Of a stretch of DNA of 58,397 bases, positions 33,755 to 42,006 are shown one piece after another. A program made the position numbers and the translations under genes. The notes under the pieces are model-generated. The model worked only from the letters and a program-made list of their open reading frames with translations. It was not told the DNA's origin and made no database searches. Position 1 is the stretch's first letter. Every line of letters starts with the position of its first letter. Source of the DNA: Chloroflexota bacterium (GTDB lineage: Bacteria; Chloroflexota; UBA6077; FW602-bin22; CADDYW01); assembly GCA_902810745.1 (NCBI GenBank), contig CADDYW010000019.1:1-58397 (forward strand), in the 5' to 3' direction.

Positions 33755-33835
33755 CGCGTATCCCCTCCAGGAGAGTTGAACTTGCCGAACACGCGGGGCG
33801 CGGCGGGAACAGTGGGTTGTCCCCGCCGCGTGGAA

Positions 33836-35893
33836 TCAGGATGATGGCTTTACCAGGAAGTAGCCCATCATCTCCAGGTGGAGCGCAGAACAAAACTCCG
33901 TGCAGTAGAAAGGAAAAGTCCCCGATGCGTCCGCCACGAACGAAACCGTCTCGGTCTTGCCTGGCTCCAGGCTCAGGTTGATGTTGTAGAGCGGTAGAGC
34001 GAAGCCGTGGGTGGCATCGCGCGCCTTTTCGGTATTGGTGATGTGCCAGACGATGTGATCGCCCTGGTTTACTTCGATCAGATCCGGCGTAAAGTGGCTC
34101 CGCACCGACGTCATCCAGATCTCGACCTTGTTGCCGTCTCGCGCGATCCGTTCCTTCCCCAGGGCCGTACCGTTCGGGTCTTTCGACTGCGTTATGGTAT
34201 TCCAGCCAACCTCTGGATAGGTCTCAAACGCCTTGATGCGTTCGCGAGGGATGATCTGCGCGTAATGCGGCTCGGCGTTCCCGATTGGGAGATCGTAGAG
34301 CACGCGCATTTTGTGATCCTTCGCGATATCCAGAAGCTGAAGGTTCTGGGGGAGCAGCGGCCCGACGTTAGCGAAGCGATCGACCGACCACTTGTTCAGG
34401 GCCACGAGGAAGCCACCGAGCGGCTTTACCGTATCTCCGGTCACCGCGGCGACGTGGCCGACGTTGTACTGCACCGGCACCTTCTCGATCGCCTTCCAGC
34501 CGTCGTCGCGATAGGGCTTTCCCAGTGACCACCGCGACACCGCGCTGTCCAGAAACAGGCTCGTGTAGGCATATCCTTGATCGTCGAACTGAGTGTGAAG
34601 CGGACCTAGCCCGACCTCGACCTGTGCCTCGAGGCAATCCTTGAACGGAAGGATCGGAATTCCGAAGTCGTCCTTCTCGTAGTTGCCCTTCTGTATTGCC
34701 TGCTGGATCTTCGCAAAGCTGTAGACGGTAACGTGGGGATCCAGCTTGCCCGCGACCACCAGGTAATCGCCTTTGGGTGTTACGTCGACGCCGTGTGGGC
34801 TCTTTGGCTCCGGGATCAGGTAGAGAATTCCTTCGCTAACGGCCGTGGGGATCCGAATGACTTTGAAGCCCTTGATCGTTTCGGCTTTACCGGCCTTCAC
34901 CACGTCGACCGCTTTCTTCCAGTTCACGACGTGCAGGTAGTCCATGTCGCGCTGGGATGCGCCCATCTCCAGCGGCGGCTTGCCCTGCATATCGCCGCCG
35001 GTAGCCATCTCGCTGTTGAATGAGTTCCAGAACGCCCAGCCATCGGAGACGAGCTTTCCAGCGTCCGCCAGGTCCTGACCGTAGGGCGGCACCTCGATGC
35101 CGAAGGACTCCTCGGGAATAATGCGCCCCCGCTGGCGGTCGAACTTCCAGCACGTCAGCATTCCACGGTACTTTTCCTTGTATTCGGTGATGGGAGCGTA
35201 CTCCCAGCCGAGGGGGACTCCGTACTGGGATCCCTCGAGGACGTACTCGGTGTTCGGAGTGACGAACGTTCCGCCGTGATTGCTCAGCAGCAACGGGTTC
35301 TTGACGATCTGCTTCGTCGAGAAGTCCCGCAGATCGATCACCGCCAGGCGGCTGTTCGCCTTATCGTTGATGAACAGCCACTGACCGTCGTAGTCGCCAT
35401 CGGTTTCACTCAGTGCCGGGTGGTGGGTATCGCCCCAGGTAATCGATCGTCCGGCCACCTTGCCCTCGTCGAGCACGGCCTTCGTATCGTCGCTGAAGCC
35501 GTAGCCCTGCCAGGGCTCAGGTGTGAAGACGGCGATAAGCTTGAGCAGACGCATTGACGGAAGCCCGATCACAAGGACCTGCCCAGACTGGCCGCCCGAC
35601 GCGAACATCAGGTAATCGTCGAGTCGCCCCGATGGCAGGTACGTGCTCAGCGCGGCCGTGACGTCGTCCGGGCTGAGCTTCCGTCGGGCAATGATCTCTT
35701 CGGCCGATGCGGAGATGCCACCACCCGCTACCTTCGTCTCTGTACCACCATTCTCGGAAAGGCGATTGCAGGCACTCAGCAGCGCCGCGCTGGCCGGGAG
35801 CGCTAATGCCGCGCCCAGTCCACCGAGGTACGTGCGTCGCCGGAAACGCCGATTGCTCAAGTTCTGGATCTCTTCCCCACGTTCTTCGCTCAT
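33836..35893 (-). CDS. nosZ: Nitrous-oxide reductase, lipoprotein form
   Basis: 685 residues from ATG 35893 with GGAGAGGG upstream. It reduces N2O to N2 outside the membrane. The beta-propeller carries CuZ histidine motifs (WGDTHHPALSETDGDYDG, SPHGVDV, LGPLHTQFD, NVGHVAA, EPHYAQ). The C-terminal cupredoxin domain has the CuA site CTEFCSALHLEM (Cys664, Cys668, His672, Met675). The N-terminus combines a twin-arginine stretch (RRFRRRTYLGG) with a lipobox LLSAC at Cys42, so the enzyme is probably Tat-exported and lipid-anchored. Gene context fits clade II. A Crp-like site lies 84 bases upstream, and an 8-bp inverted repeat (35909-35916 / 35939-35946) sits in the leader. Confidence 0.96.
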   Translation of the reverse strand: MSEERGEEIQNLSNRRFRRRTYLGGLGAALALPASAALLSACNRLSENGGTETKVAGGGISASAEEIIARRKLSPDDVTAALSTYLPSGRLDDYLMFASGGQSGQVLVIGLPSMRLLKLIAVFTPEPWQGYGFSDDTKAVLDEGKVAGRSITWGDTHHPALSETDGDYDGQWLFINDKANSRLAVIDLRDFSTKQIVKNPLLLSNHGGTFVTPNTEYVLEGSQYGVPLGWEYAPITEYKEKYRGMLTCWKFDRQRGRIIPEESFGIEVPPYGQDLADAGKLVSDGWAFWNSFNSEMATGGDMQGKPPLEMGASQRDMDYLHVVNWKKAVDVVKAGKAETIKGFKVIRIPTAVSEGILYLIPEPKSPHGVDVTPKGDYLVVAGKLDPHVTVYSFAKIQQAIQKGNYEKDDFGIPILPFKDCLEAQVEVGLGPLHTQFDDQGYAYTSLFLDSAVSRWSLGKPYRDDGWKAIEKVPVQYNVGHVAAVTGDTVKPLGGFLVALNKWSVDRFANVGPLLPQNLQLLDIAKDHKMRVLYDLPIGNAEPHYAQIIPRERIKAFETYPEVGWNTITQSKDPNGTALGKERIARDGNKVEIWMTSVRSHFTPDLIEVNQGDHIVWHITNTEKARDATHGFALPLYNINLSLEPGKTETVSFVADASGTFPFYCTEFCSALHLEMMGYFLVKPSS

Positions 35894-35976
35894 GCGTCCC
35901 TCTCCTGTCTCGAGAGCATCTACGAGAGACCATCCGCTCTCTCGAGGGTATGATCGCACGTCCGATGACCACTGGC

Positions 35977-35992
35977 TGTGACCTTTGTCACG
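35977..35992. promoter_or_regulatory. Putative Crp/Fnr-family operator upstream of nosZ
   Basis: TGTGA-CCTTTG-TCACG matches nine of ten positions of the TGTGA-N6-TCACA inverted repeat. It lies 84 bases before the nosZ start, in the 124-base gap after the cupredoxin gene. A weak -10 (CATACC, 35952-35947) would put the site near -44. Confidence 0.5.
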
Positions 35993-36017
35993 CCTGCACT
36001 ACTGCGTCGCGCCCCGG

Positions 36018-36515
36018 TCACGTTACTTTGATCTTCCCGACCATGCCCATCGATTCGTGCGGGATGCAGAAATAGGTGTAGTCGCCCGCGACGGTGAACG
36101 TCCGTTTGAAGGACTTTCCCGGATCGATCAGCCCGGAGTCCCACGGCTCGGCGCCCGCTGGAAGCACGGCATCGGCCGAGTTCTGCGCCTTGCTGGGATC
36201 GTCGGTCACCGTGTGGGGTGATGCGCTCGTGTTCTTCCACTCGACGGTCGTTCCCTTCGCAATCGTGATCGTGTCCGGAACGTACCGGTACTGATCATTC
36301 ATGGTCACGACCACTGACGCGCCACCCGACGTATCCGATCCCGTCGTGCTGTTGTTGCTCGTCTGGCTGGACGTCTGAGGCGTGGATGGCGCGGCCGCGC
36401 CGTTGCTTGCGCACGCGACCAGAGCGGTTCCCGCGGTTGCCACGGCTATCCCGACAATGACCCTGCGCCGCGACAAGCGCGTGCTGTTCAACAGGTTAAG
36501 GAATGATGCATTCAC
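36018..36515 (-). CDS. Plastocyanin-like blue copper lipoprotein
   Basis: 165 residues from GTG 36515 with GAGGTAAAG upstream. Signal region with RRR and lipobox LVAC (Cys35), then a Ser/Thr/Asn-rich linker (40-66) and a cupredoxin domain. Type 1 copper ligands are visible: His101 in SPHTV, Cys150, His153 and Met158 in FCIPHESMGMVGK, which closely matches plastocyanin. Standing directly before nosZ, it is a likely electron donor to the CuA centre (inference). Its upstream region carries a 17-bp palindrome and phased direct repeats. Confidence 0.9.
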   Translation of the reverse strand: MNASFLNLLNSTRLSRRRVIVGIAVATAGTALVACASNGAAAPSTPQTSSQTSNNSTTGSDTSGGASVVVTMNDQYRYVPDTITIAKGTTVEWKNTSASPHTVTDDPSKAQNSADAVLPAGAEPWDSGLIDPGKSFKRTFTVAGDYTYFCIPHESMGMVGKIKVT

Positions 36516-36541
36516 CAGGCTTTACCTCGCAGTCGATCTGG

Positions 36542-36558
36542 CGATGGTTGAACCATCG
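36542..36558. promoter_or_regulatory. 17-bp perfect palindrome upstream of the cupredoxin gene
   Basis: CGATGGTT-G-AACCATCG, 8-bp perfect arms around one base, 27 bases before the cupredoxin GTG and in the gap between divergent genes. The position suits an operator that blocks the cupredoxin transcript or acts in its leader. It does not match the Crp/Fnr form. Confidence 0.4.
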
Positions 36559-36596
36559 TCCTGACGGAAAGCATCGCATCTCAGCCGGATTTCAGC

Positions 36597-36635
36597 CTGA
36601 ATAACGCTTTGAGCAACCTGAATAATTCCTGAATC
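36597..36635. repeat. Phased CTGAATAA direct repeats
   Basis: CTGAATAA occurs at 36597-36604 and 36618-36625, 21 bases apart, and a third CTGAAT starts at 36629, 11 bases later. All lie on one helix face in an AT-rich patch between the cupredoxin and NUDIX genes, as expected for an activator that binds direct repeats. Confidence 0.4.
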
Positions 36636-36813
36636 TGCGCAATCTGGCGTCTCCCGAGCACCGGCCTTGCATTCTCGTTCCCAACTGTCTACAATCGCGA
36701 AGGAAGGCTGGCCCGACAGCACGCGCTCGTTCCCTGAACAGCTTGTCACCGGTCATCCGCCAGAGATTTCACTCCACCTCACCAGCCTTCCGCGACGACC
36801 GGGAGAGACGACC

Positions 36814-37644
36814 GTGGGCGATACGCATTCGACCGAGCGGGGAAGGACGGTCAGCGTCCCGTTGCCCTCGGCGTCGGTTATCCTGCTGCGCCGCGCGACC
36901 GTCGGCTTCGAAACCTTCATGGTGCGCCGCGCCACCCAGGCTGCCTCGTTCGCGGACGCCTACGTTTTCCCTGGCGGTGTGGTGCGCCACGACGACTACG
37001 GATATCAGCCGCCGGAAGACGTGTTCACCGCAGATCAGGCCCTGGAGGAGCTGACCGCTCGCGGTAGTACACCGCCCGAAAGTGCCGCCCTGGCGCTGGC
37101 TCTCTGGCACGCGGCACTGCGTGAGCTCTTTGAGGAGGCCGGTGTGCTCCTGGCTCGCGACACGTCCGGCGCGATGCTTCGGATTCTCGCGGCTGATGCC
37201 ACGCGATTCGCCGAGCTCCGCCAGGCGCTTCAAGCCGGGCGTCTGACCATGGGCCAGATCCTGGCAGACGAGCGCCTAACCCTCGACTACCGAGCGCTGC
37301 GCTATTTCTCGCACTGGATCACGCCGGTGTACGTACCGCGCCGATTCGACACCCGATTCTTCGTTGCCGAGATGCCCGAGGGTCAGACGGCCATCCACTG
37401 CCAGATCGAGTCAACCGATGGCATCTGGATTCGGCCTGACGACGCGTTAAGCCGATCTGCACGCGGGCAGTTCAGTATTGTCTTCCCAACTCGAATGCAC
37501 CTCGAGCGCCTGAGCCAGCATGCAAGTCTGGGCGAGGTGCTGACGTTTGCCGCTCGGAAGCCGATTCGGACGGTAATGCCGACGCGCGCCAGACCCTCTG
37601 ATCGGGACCCTGTCGTTCTTCCACCTGAGGCGTCGGAATGGTAG
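36814..37644 (+). CDS. NUDIX hydrolase (NUDT19/NUDT7-like)
   Basis: 276 residues from GTG 36814, with GGGAG eight bases before it; the frame is open upstream but without homology. The Nudix box is spread by an insert, as in NUDT19: AYVFPGGVV, then a long loop, then ALRELFEEAGVLL with the RExxEE metal-binding core. Such enzymes hydrolyse acyl-CoA or nucleotide diphosphates. It overlaps the following MBL-fold gene by 7 bases, so the two are co-translated and may act in one pathway. Confidence 0.85.
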   Translation: MGDTHSTERGRTVSVPLPSASVILLRRATVGFETFMVRRATQAASFADAYVFPGGVVRHDDYGYQPPEDVFTADQALEELTARGSTPPESAALALALWHAALRELFEEAGVLLARDTSGAMLRILAADATRFAELRQALQAGRLTMGQILADERLTLDYRALRYFSHWITPVYVPRRFDTRFFVAEMPEGQTAIHCQIESTDGIWIRPDDALSRSARGQFSIVFPTRMHLERLSQHASLGEVLTFAARKPIRTVMPTRARPSDRDPVVLPPEASEW

Positions 37645-38432
37645 TCACACCTGGCGTGTCGCGCGTGCTCGCGCCGAATCCGTCGCTGATGACCGGCCCT
37701 GGCACCAATACCTACATCGTCGGAACGGGAGAGGTCGCCATTATCGATCCTGGGCCGGATATTCCCGAGCACGTCGACGCCATCCTCGCGGCTGTCCAGG
37801 ATGCGCGCAGCACGGTCGTAGCGTCACTCGTCACCCACGCCCACGGCGACCACCTCCCCGCGGCCTACCGCCTCCGCGCGCGCTGCGGGATACCGATCTT
37901 TGGTCATCCCGACCTCGCGGACGTCGACCGGGCCCTCGGGGATGGCGACGAGATTCGGATTGGATCCTTCGACCTCGTCGCGCTCGATACCCCTGGACAC
38001 TCCGACGCCCACCTGTGCTTCTGGAACGAAACGGGGCACCTGCTTTTCTGCGGTGATCTGATCGCGGGCGTGGGCACGGTCGTCCTGGGCGAGACACCTG
38101 GCTCGCTGACGCGCTATCGTTCGTCTCTCCGCCGCCTGGAGGCGCTCGGACCCTCGGTCATCCTGCCCGGTCACGGACCACTCGTGCCCGACGGCCTCTC
38201 GAAAATCCGCGAGTACCTTGCGCACCGCGCCGAGCGCGATCGGCAGATTGTCGATGTGCTGCGGTCCGGCCCGGCTACGGTCGAGATGCTCGTCCAACGC
38301 CTCTACGTGGATACGCCGGCCGCGCTGTATCCAATGGCCGCGCGTAATGTGCGAGCGCACCTCGAATGGTTGGCCGAGGTTCGGCACGTCCAGCGCAATG
38401 GCGAAACCTGGAGCCTGTTACCCGACGCGTGA
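37638..38432 (+). CDS. MBL-fold metallo-hydrolase (LACTB2-like)
   Basis: 264 residues, ATG overlapping the NUDIX stop. The two-zinc site is indicated by THAHGDHLPA, ALDTPGHSDAH, LFCGDLIAG and LPGHGPLV. A C-terminal winged-helix part (IREYLAHRAERDRQIVDVL to HLEWLAEVRHV) is typical of the LACTB2/BLACT_WH group. Members are endoribonucleases or thioester hydrolases. Pairing with a NUDT19-like enzyme favours a thioester or CoA-related role, which is inference. Confidence 0.88.
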   Translation: MVVTPGVSRVLAPNPSLMTGPGTNTYIVGTGEVAIIDPGPDIPEHVDAILAAVQDARSTVVASLVTHAHGDHLPAAYRLRARCGIPIFGHPDLADVDRALGDGDEIRIGSFDLVALDTPGHSDAHLCFWNETGHLLFCGDLIAGVGTVVLGETPGSLTRYRSSLRRLEALGPSVILPGHGPLVPDGLSKIREYLAHRAERDRQIVDVLRSGPATVEMLVQRLYVDTPAALYPMAARNVRAHLEWLAEVRHVQRNGETWSLLPDA

Positions 38433-38481
38433 TGCTCGAAGCCACTCGATCAATCGGCCGGGGAACGAGCGGGAGTCAGTG

Positions 38482-39570
38482 CTAGGGGTGCAGGCCGGCC
38501 TCTCGCGCGAGTGCATCGAGGAGCGTCGCGGCGCGGTCCGGCGGCCCGGGTGGCATCGAGATCAAAGGTTCGTCGACCCCGAGCGCACGCCATTGTCGTA
38601 ATATCCTGACCACTTCGCGCGGCGTTCCCACGATTGCCGTGGCATCGAGGAGACGATCGCTGACCGCGTCGAGCGCGCGTTCCCGCCCGTTCTCCCATCC
38701 ACGAATGATCGCCTCGACCTCTTCGCCAAAGCCGTGACGACGCAGCATCGCCGCGTAAAAGGTACCCATTCGTCCAACGTAAAATGCCACCGGTCCGCGT
38801 GCCCGACGGCGGGCAGCCTGCCGCTCCGCATCGTCTGAAACCACCTCGACCGTGATGTACGGCGCGATGCGCACCGCTCCAGCTGAGCGCCCGGCTGCGA
38901 GGGAAATCGAATCCAGTCGCTCCCGCAGCGACGGAAAATCACCTACCGGCCAGTAGATCGGTAGGATGCCGTCGGCAATCTCGCCTGCGAGGTCGATGCT
39001 TCGCGGCGCCAGCGAGGCCAGGTACGTCGGCACGTGATCCCGAATCGGATGGAATCGGAGGGTAAAACCACGATCCAGGGTGAAGATTTCACCGTGATAG
39101 TGGAGCCGCTCCCGCCGCAGAATCAGATTGATGATCTCGACGTACTCGCGGAGGCGTCGCAACGAGCGCGTAAAGGGAACGCCGTGCCAGTGCTCGACGA
39201 CCTGCGGGCCAGAGGTGCCAAGCCCCAGGATCATTCGTCCCTCTGACCGCTCGTCGAGCGTAGCGGTAGCGCTGGCGATGACGGCAGGTGACCGCGAGTA
39301 GACGTTCGCCACGCCCGCGCCGATTTTGATCCGCGTGGTTACGCGCACGAAATCCGCTAACGAGGTAAAAAGCTCATATCCCCAAGCCTCGCCGAGCCAC
39401 ACCGAGTCGAAGCCGAAGTGATCGGCAAGGCGGACCTTCTCGAGAACGTCATTCCAGGCGCCAGGAAACGTCGGGCTGTCCGCGATGAGTCCGATGGGCA
39501 GCGGTTCATCGCTCCGCCCGAGTGAAGAATCCAGAGCTTCATCCGTCGTGCGCGCGTGCGCCTCACCCAT
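38482..39570 (-). CDS. LLM-class flavin-dependent oxidoreductase
   Basis: 362 residues. Luciferase-like TIM barrel: IGLIADSPTFPGAWNDVLEKVRLADHFGFDSVWLGE near the start, TTRIKIGAGVANVYSRSPAVIA, and RSEGRMILGLGTSGPQVVEHWHG in order. Many actinobacterial and Chloroflexota members use F420 rather than FMN; the sequence does not settle this. It follows the class-III aminotransferase by 9 bases, so both are likely in one operon. Substrate unknown. Confidence 0.88.
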   Translation of the reverse strand: MGEAHARTTDEALDSSLGRSDEPLPIGLIADSPTFPGAWNDVLEKVRLADHFGFDSVWLGEAWGYELFTSLADFVRVTTRIKIGAGVANVYSRSPAVIASATATLDERSEGRMILGLGTSGPQVVEHWHGVPFTRSLRRLREYVEIINLILRRERLHYHGEIFTLDRGFTLRFHPIRDHVPTYLASLAPRSIDLAGEIADGILPIYWPVGDFPSLRERLDSISLAAGRSAGAVRIAPYITVEVVSDDAERQAARRRARGPVAFYVGRMGTFYAAMLRRHGFGEEVEAIIRGWENGRERALDAVSDRLLDATAIVGTPREVVRILRQWRALGVDEPLISMPPGPPDRAATLLDALAREAGLHP

Positions 39571-39579
39571 CGGTCCCTC

Positions 39580-40890
39580 TCACGACGTGACCGCGGCGAA
39601 CGCCGCATCGCAGATCTCGAGCGTGCGGTCGACATCGGCATCGGTGTGCGCCAACGAGATATAGAATTTCTCGTTCGGATTCACCAGCAAGCCGCGCTTG
39701 AGGCACTCGATACCCCAGCGCAGCCCGAGCTCACGGTCGTGAGCCTGGAGATCCATCCAGCTCTTGACGTCATTATTCTCGATGAAGCGAATGCCGAACA
39801 CTGCGTCTTCGCCTAACGCCAGTGTCGGGAGTCCGTGACGACGCCCAGACTCGACGATTCCAGCCCGAAGACGGCTTCCGATGCGGTGCAGGTACTCATA
39901 CGTACCCGGTTGCGCGAGGACGTTGAGTGCAGCAAGCCCAGCCACCGCGCTCACCGGGTTCCCATTGAGCGTGCCGCTGGCCCAGGCAAGCTCGTGCCGG
40001 GGGTGCCGGCGACCGTCAAGGGCACTCATGATCGCCGCGCGACCGACGATACAGGCCATCGGAAAGCCGCCAGCCATTGCCTTACCATACGTCGCCAGGT
40101 CGGGTACAACTCCGTAGCACTCCTGTGCGCCGCCCCAGGCAATTCGAAACCCCGTGACCACCTCGTCGAAGATGAGCACCACCCCGTGGCGACGCGTCAC
40201 CTCACGCACGGCCTCCAGGAACCCTGGCCGTGGCTTGAGGACCCGCTGGAGTGGCTCGACAATGACCGCTGCCAGCTCGTTCGCGTGACGTTCGATCAGC
40301 TCGACCGCGCGTTCGGCGTCGTTGAACGGCGCGACCAGAACTTCGGACCCAATGATCGCCGGGATGCCCGCCGAGTCCGGTCGCGCCCGGGGGTAGTCGC
40401 TGGGCTCGGTCGGAACTGTTCCCCAGAGGGCATAGTCGTGCATCCCGTGCCACGCACCTTCGAACTTGAGGATTTTCGAGCGCCCGGTGTGCGCGCGGGC
40501 GACTCGCAGTGCGAAGAAGGTTGCCTCGGTTCCGGAGCCTGTGAAATGAACCTGCTCACCACACGGGATGGCTTCGACCAGGCGCTCGGCGAGGCGGATC
40601 GCGTGCTCGTTCAGAAAATAGTAGGTCGTTCCCTTGCTGAGCTGCGCCGTGACGGCTTCGGTGATCGCCGGATGGGCGTGGCCGAGAAGATCGGGGCCCG
40701 ACCCGAGGTGATAGTCGATGTAATCGCGTCCGGCAACGTCGGTCACGTGGCTGCCCTTCCCGGCGGCAATCACCAGGTTGACCTCGTCAGGAAGGTTAAA
40801 CAGCCCCAGTCCTCCGCCCGCGAGTACTCGACCGGCCCGCGCAAGCAGATCGTGCTGCTGCTCGATGCCGGGGATTGACGTCAGGCTCAT
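39580..40890 (-). CDS. Class-III aminotransferase, glutamate-1-semialdehyde aminomutase-like
   Basis: 436 residues from ATG 40890 with AAGGAG nine bases upstream. PLP-enzyme features: DYHLGSGPDLLGHAHPAI, GSGTEATFFALRVAR, the active-site Asp in VLIFDEVVTGFR, and the Schiff-base Lys in YGKAMAGGFPMA. The resemblance to HemL is strong, but the partner (an LLM flavoenzyme) and lack of other heme genes make a different amino acid or amine substrate likely. A 44-residue membrane peptide gene lies 113 bases upstream on the same strand. Confidence 0.88.
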   Translation of the reverse strand: MSLTSIPGIEQQHDLLARAGRVLAGGGLGLFNLPDEVNLVIAAGKGSHVTDVAGRDYIDYHLGSGPDLLGHAHPAITEAVTAQLSKGTTYYFLNEHAIRLAERLVEAIPCGEQVHFTGSGTEATFFALRVARAHTGRSKILKFEGAWHGMHDYALWGTVPTEPSDYPRARPDSAGIPAIIGSEVLVAPFNDAERAVELIERHANELAAVIVEPLQRVLKPRPGFLEAVREVTRRHGVVLIFDEVVTGFRIAWGGAQECYGVVPDLATYGKAMAGGFPMACIVGRAAIMSALDGRRHPRHELAWASGTLNGNPVSAVAGLAALNVLAQPGTYEYLHRIGSRLRAGIVESGRRHGLPTLALGEDAVFGIRFIENNDVKSWMDLQAHDRELGLRWGIECLKRGLLVNPNEKFYISLAHTDADVDRTLEICDAAFAAVTS

Positions 40891-41003
40891 GTCTGCCACT
40901 CCTTCGCGTTCATTATCTCTCCTCGCCGACACCTGACTATCGCCGCTGTGAAGCTTCATCGGGCGAGGGGCGCAGCGTGCGGGACCCGCGGTCGGCGATC
41001 AGA

Positions 41004-41138
41004 TTACCACGGTAGGCCGAGCTGAAATCCAATCTGACGTACGAGGCCTGGGACCAGCCCTGGATAGGCTACCTCGATCAGCGCTGCGACGATCAGAAGC
41101 ACAACGATCATTGTCAAACGGTCCATCCCGTTTCGCAC
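41004..41138 (-). CDS. Predicted 44-residue membrane peptide
   Basis: GTG 41138 to TAA at 41006-41004, with GGAGG about six bases upstream of the GTG. The translation has a single strong helix (LTMIVVLLIVAALIEVAYPGL) after a basic start and ends LGLPW. It follows the Flp-like pilin gene by 102 bases on the same strand. No family is recognised. Support is the strong ribosome binding site, a coherent helix and the pilin neighbour. Confidence 0.5.
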   Translation of the reverse strand: MRNGMDRLTMIVVLLIVAALIEVAYPGLVPGLVRQIGFQLGLPW

Positions 41139-41240
41139 GCGATTTCCTCCCACTATCCGACGAAGCTCACTCGCCTCCGCCCAGCAGATGGCGACCTGAT
41201 CCCTGCCAGACTGCTCGAATCGTCGCGGTCGGTCCGCTCG

Positions 41241-41387
41241 CTAGACCCCGATCAGTCGGAGAACCCAGTGTATCGTGCTTTCGATCTGCGTGGCGATCGC
41301 GGTCAAAGCGCTGAACATCGCCACCAGGAGTCCATATTCGACAACGCTCTGACCGGAATCACCGCGTGCACGATGGCTCCTGTGCAC
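41241..41387 (-). CDS. Flp/Fap-type pilin-like small protein
   Basis: 48 residues, GTG 41387 with GGGAGGAAG about seven bases upstream, stop TAG at 41243-41241. Basic leader (HRSHRARGDSG) then QSVVEYGLLVAMFSALTAIA. This matches the Flp prepilin: cleavage after Gly, Glu at +5, Tyr at +6 and a hydrophobic helix. It lies 17 kb from the Tad locus, whose own pilin begins in the same manner (GQNVVEYAL). TadV encoded at 57469 could process it. It may be a minor pilin. Confidence 0.75.
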   Translation of the reverse strand: MHRSHRARGDSGQSVVEYGLLVAMFSALTAIATQIESTIHWVLRLIGV

Positions 41388-41640
41388 CTATCTTCCTCCC
41401 GCGCGCAACCATCACGAGCCTCGACCGTGAGGGCAAGGACGAGCCAGTGAAGTAGCGCGACCGATGCCCGCAGAATAGCGATTTCTCACGAAATCGCAAG
41501 AGGAGAATTCCTGAGAGTCCCCACCTGGGTACGCGAGCAGTCCGACGGCTTCGTGTCTCGTCACGACTTGTTCATGGAACACGGCACGTGGTTCACGCTT
41601 CGTTCACGACGCAGGTGGGACGATGTACCACGTAACCGGC

Positions 41641-41668
41641 CTGCCTCGATCAACGGCGATCGAGGCAG
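41641..41668. repeat. Perfect inverted repeat, 11-bp arms
   Basis: CTGCCTCGATC and GATCGAGGCAG flank a 6-base loop (AACGGC). No T-run follows on either strand, so it is not a standard terminator. Confidence 0.6.
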
Positions 41669-41863
41669 ACCGCTTCAATGAGAAGCTGACCACCGCTTCC
41701 CCCAGCCCTGGCCGTCGGGGTTCCAGCCGCCCTGACGGCCTCTTATTGGCCGTTCCAGTGCTATCCCCGTCGGCACGCTCCGCGCTCCCGCCGGTCTTCG
41801 AGCGGATGGAAGGTACAGGGTCGAGGGTGTTGTCGTGAATGCCGCGACCGCGTACGCCAGGGC

Positions 41864-41903
41864 AAAGAAGAACGCCGAGACCGAGCATCGGACGGTCTCG
41901 GCG
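41864..41903 (-). terminator. Intrinsic terminator of the hydrolase-like gene
   Basis: Minus-strand reading: a perfect 11-bp stem (41903-41893 with 41883-41873) with a 9-base loop, followed by TTCTTCTTT (41872-41864). It lies about 100 bases after the stop at 42007. Confidence 0.7.
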
Positions 41904-42006
41904 TCGTAGGAGCTAGACAGTTAATCTGGATCGCGTATCTGGACGACTCACCATGAGAAACGTCGCCGGTGGCCTGGCGTTACACGTCTGCTCGCCCAGG
42001 TTGGTC

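Larger units (their letters stand above)
41388..42006. other. Intergenic region with hairpins, no supported gene
   Basis: 619 bases between the Flp-like pilin and the hydrolase-like gene. It holds a minus-strand terminator (41864-41903), a perfect 11-bp inverted repeat (41641-41668) and a weaker 7-bp one (41710-41716 with 41734-41740). Short open frames here resemble nothing known. Confidence 0.5.

Noticed and set aside
33107..33893. N-terminal extension of the NosD frame
   Set aside because: It lies opposite in frame to the NosB-like gene, is Arg/Pro-rich, and the GTG at 33107 precedes a normal signal peptide.
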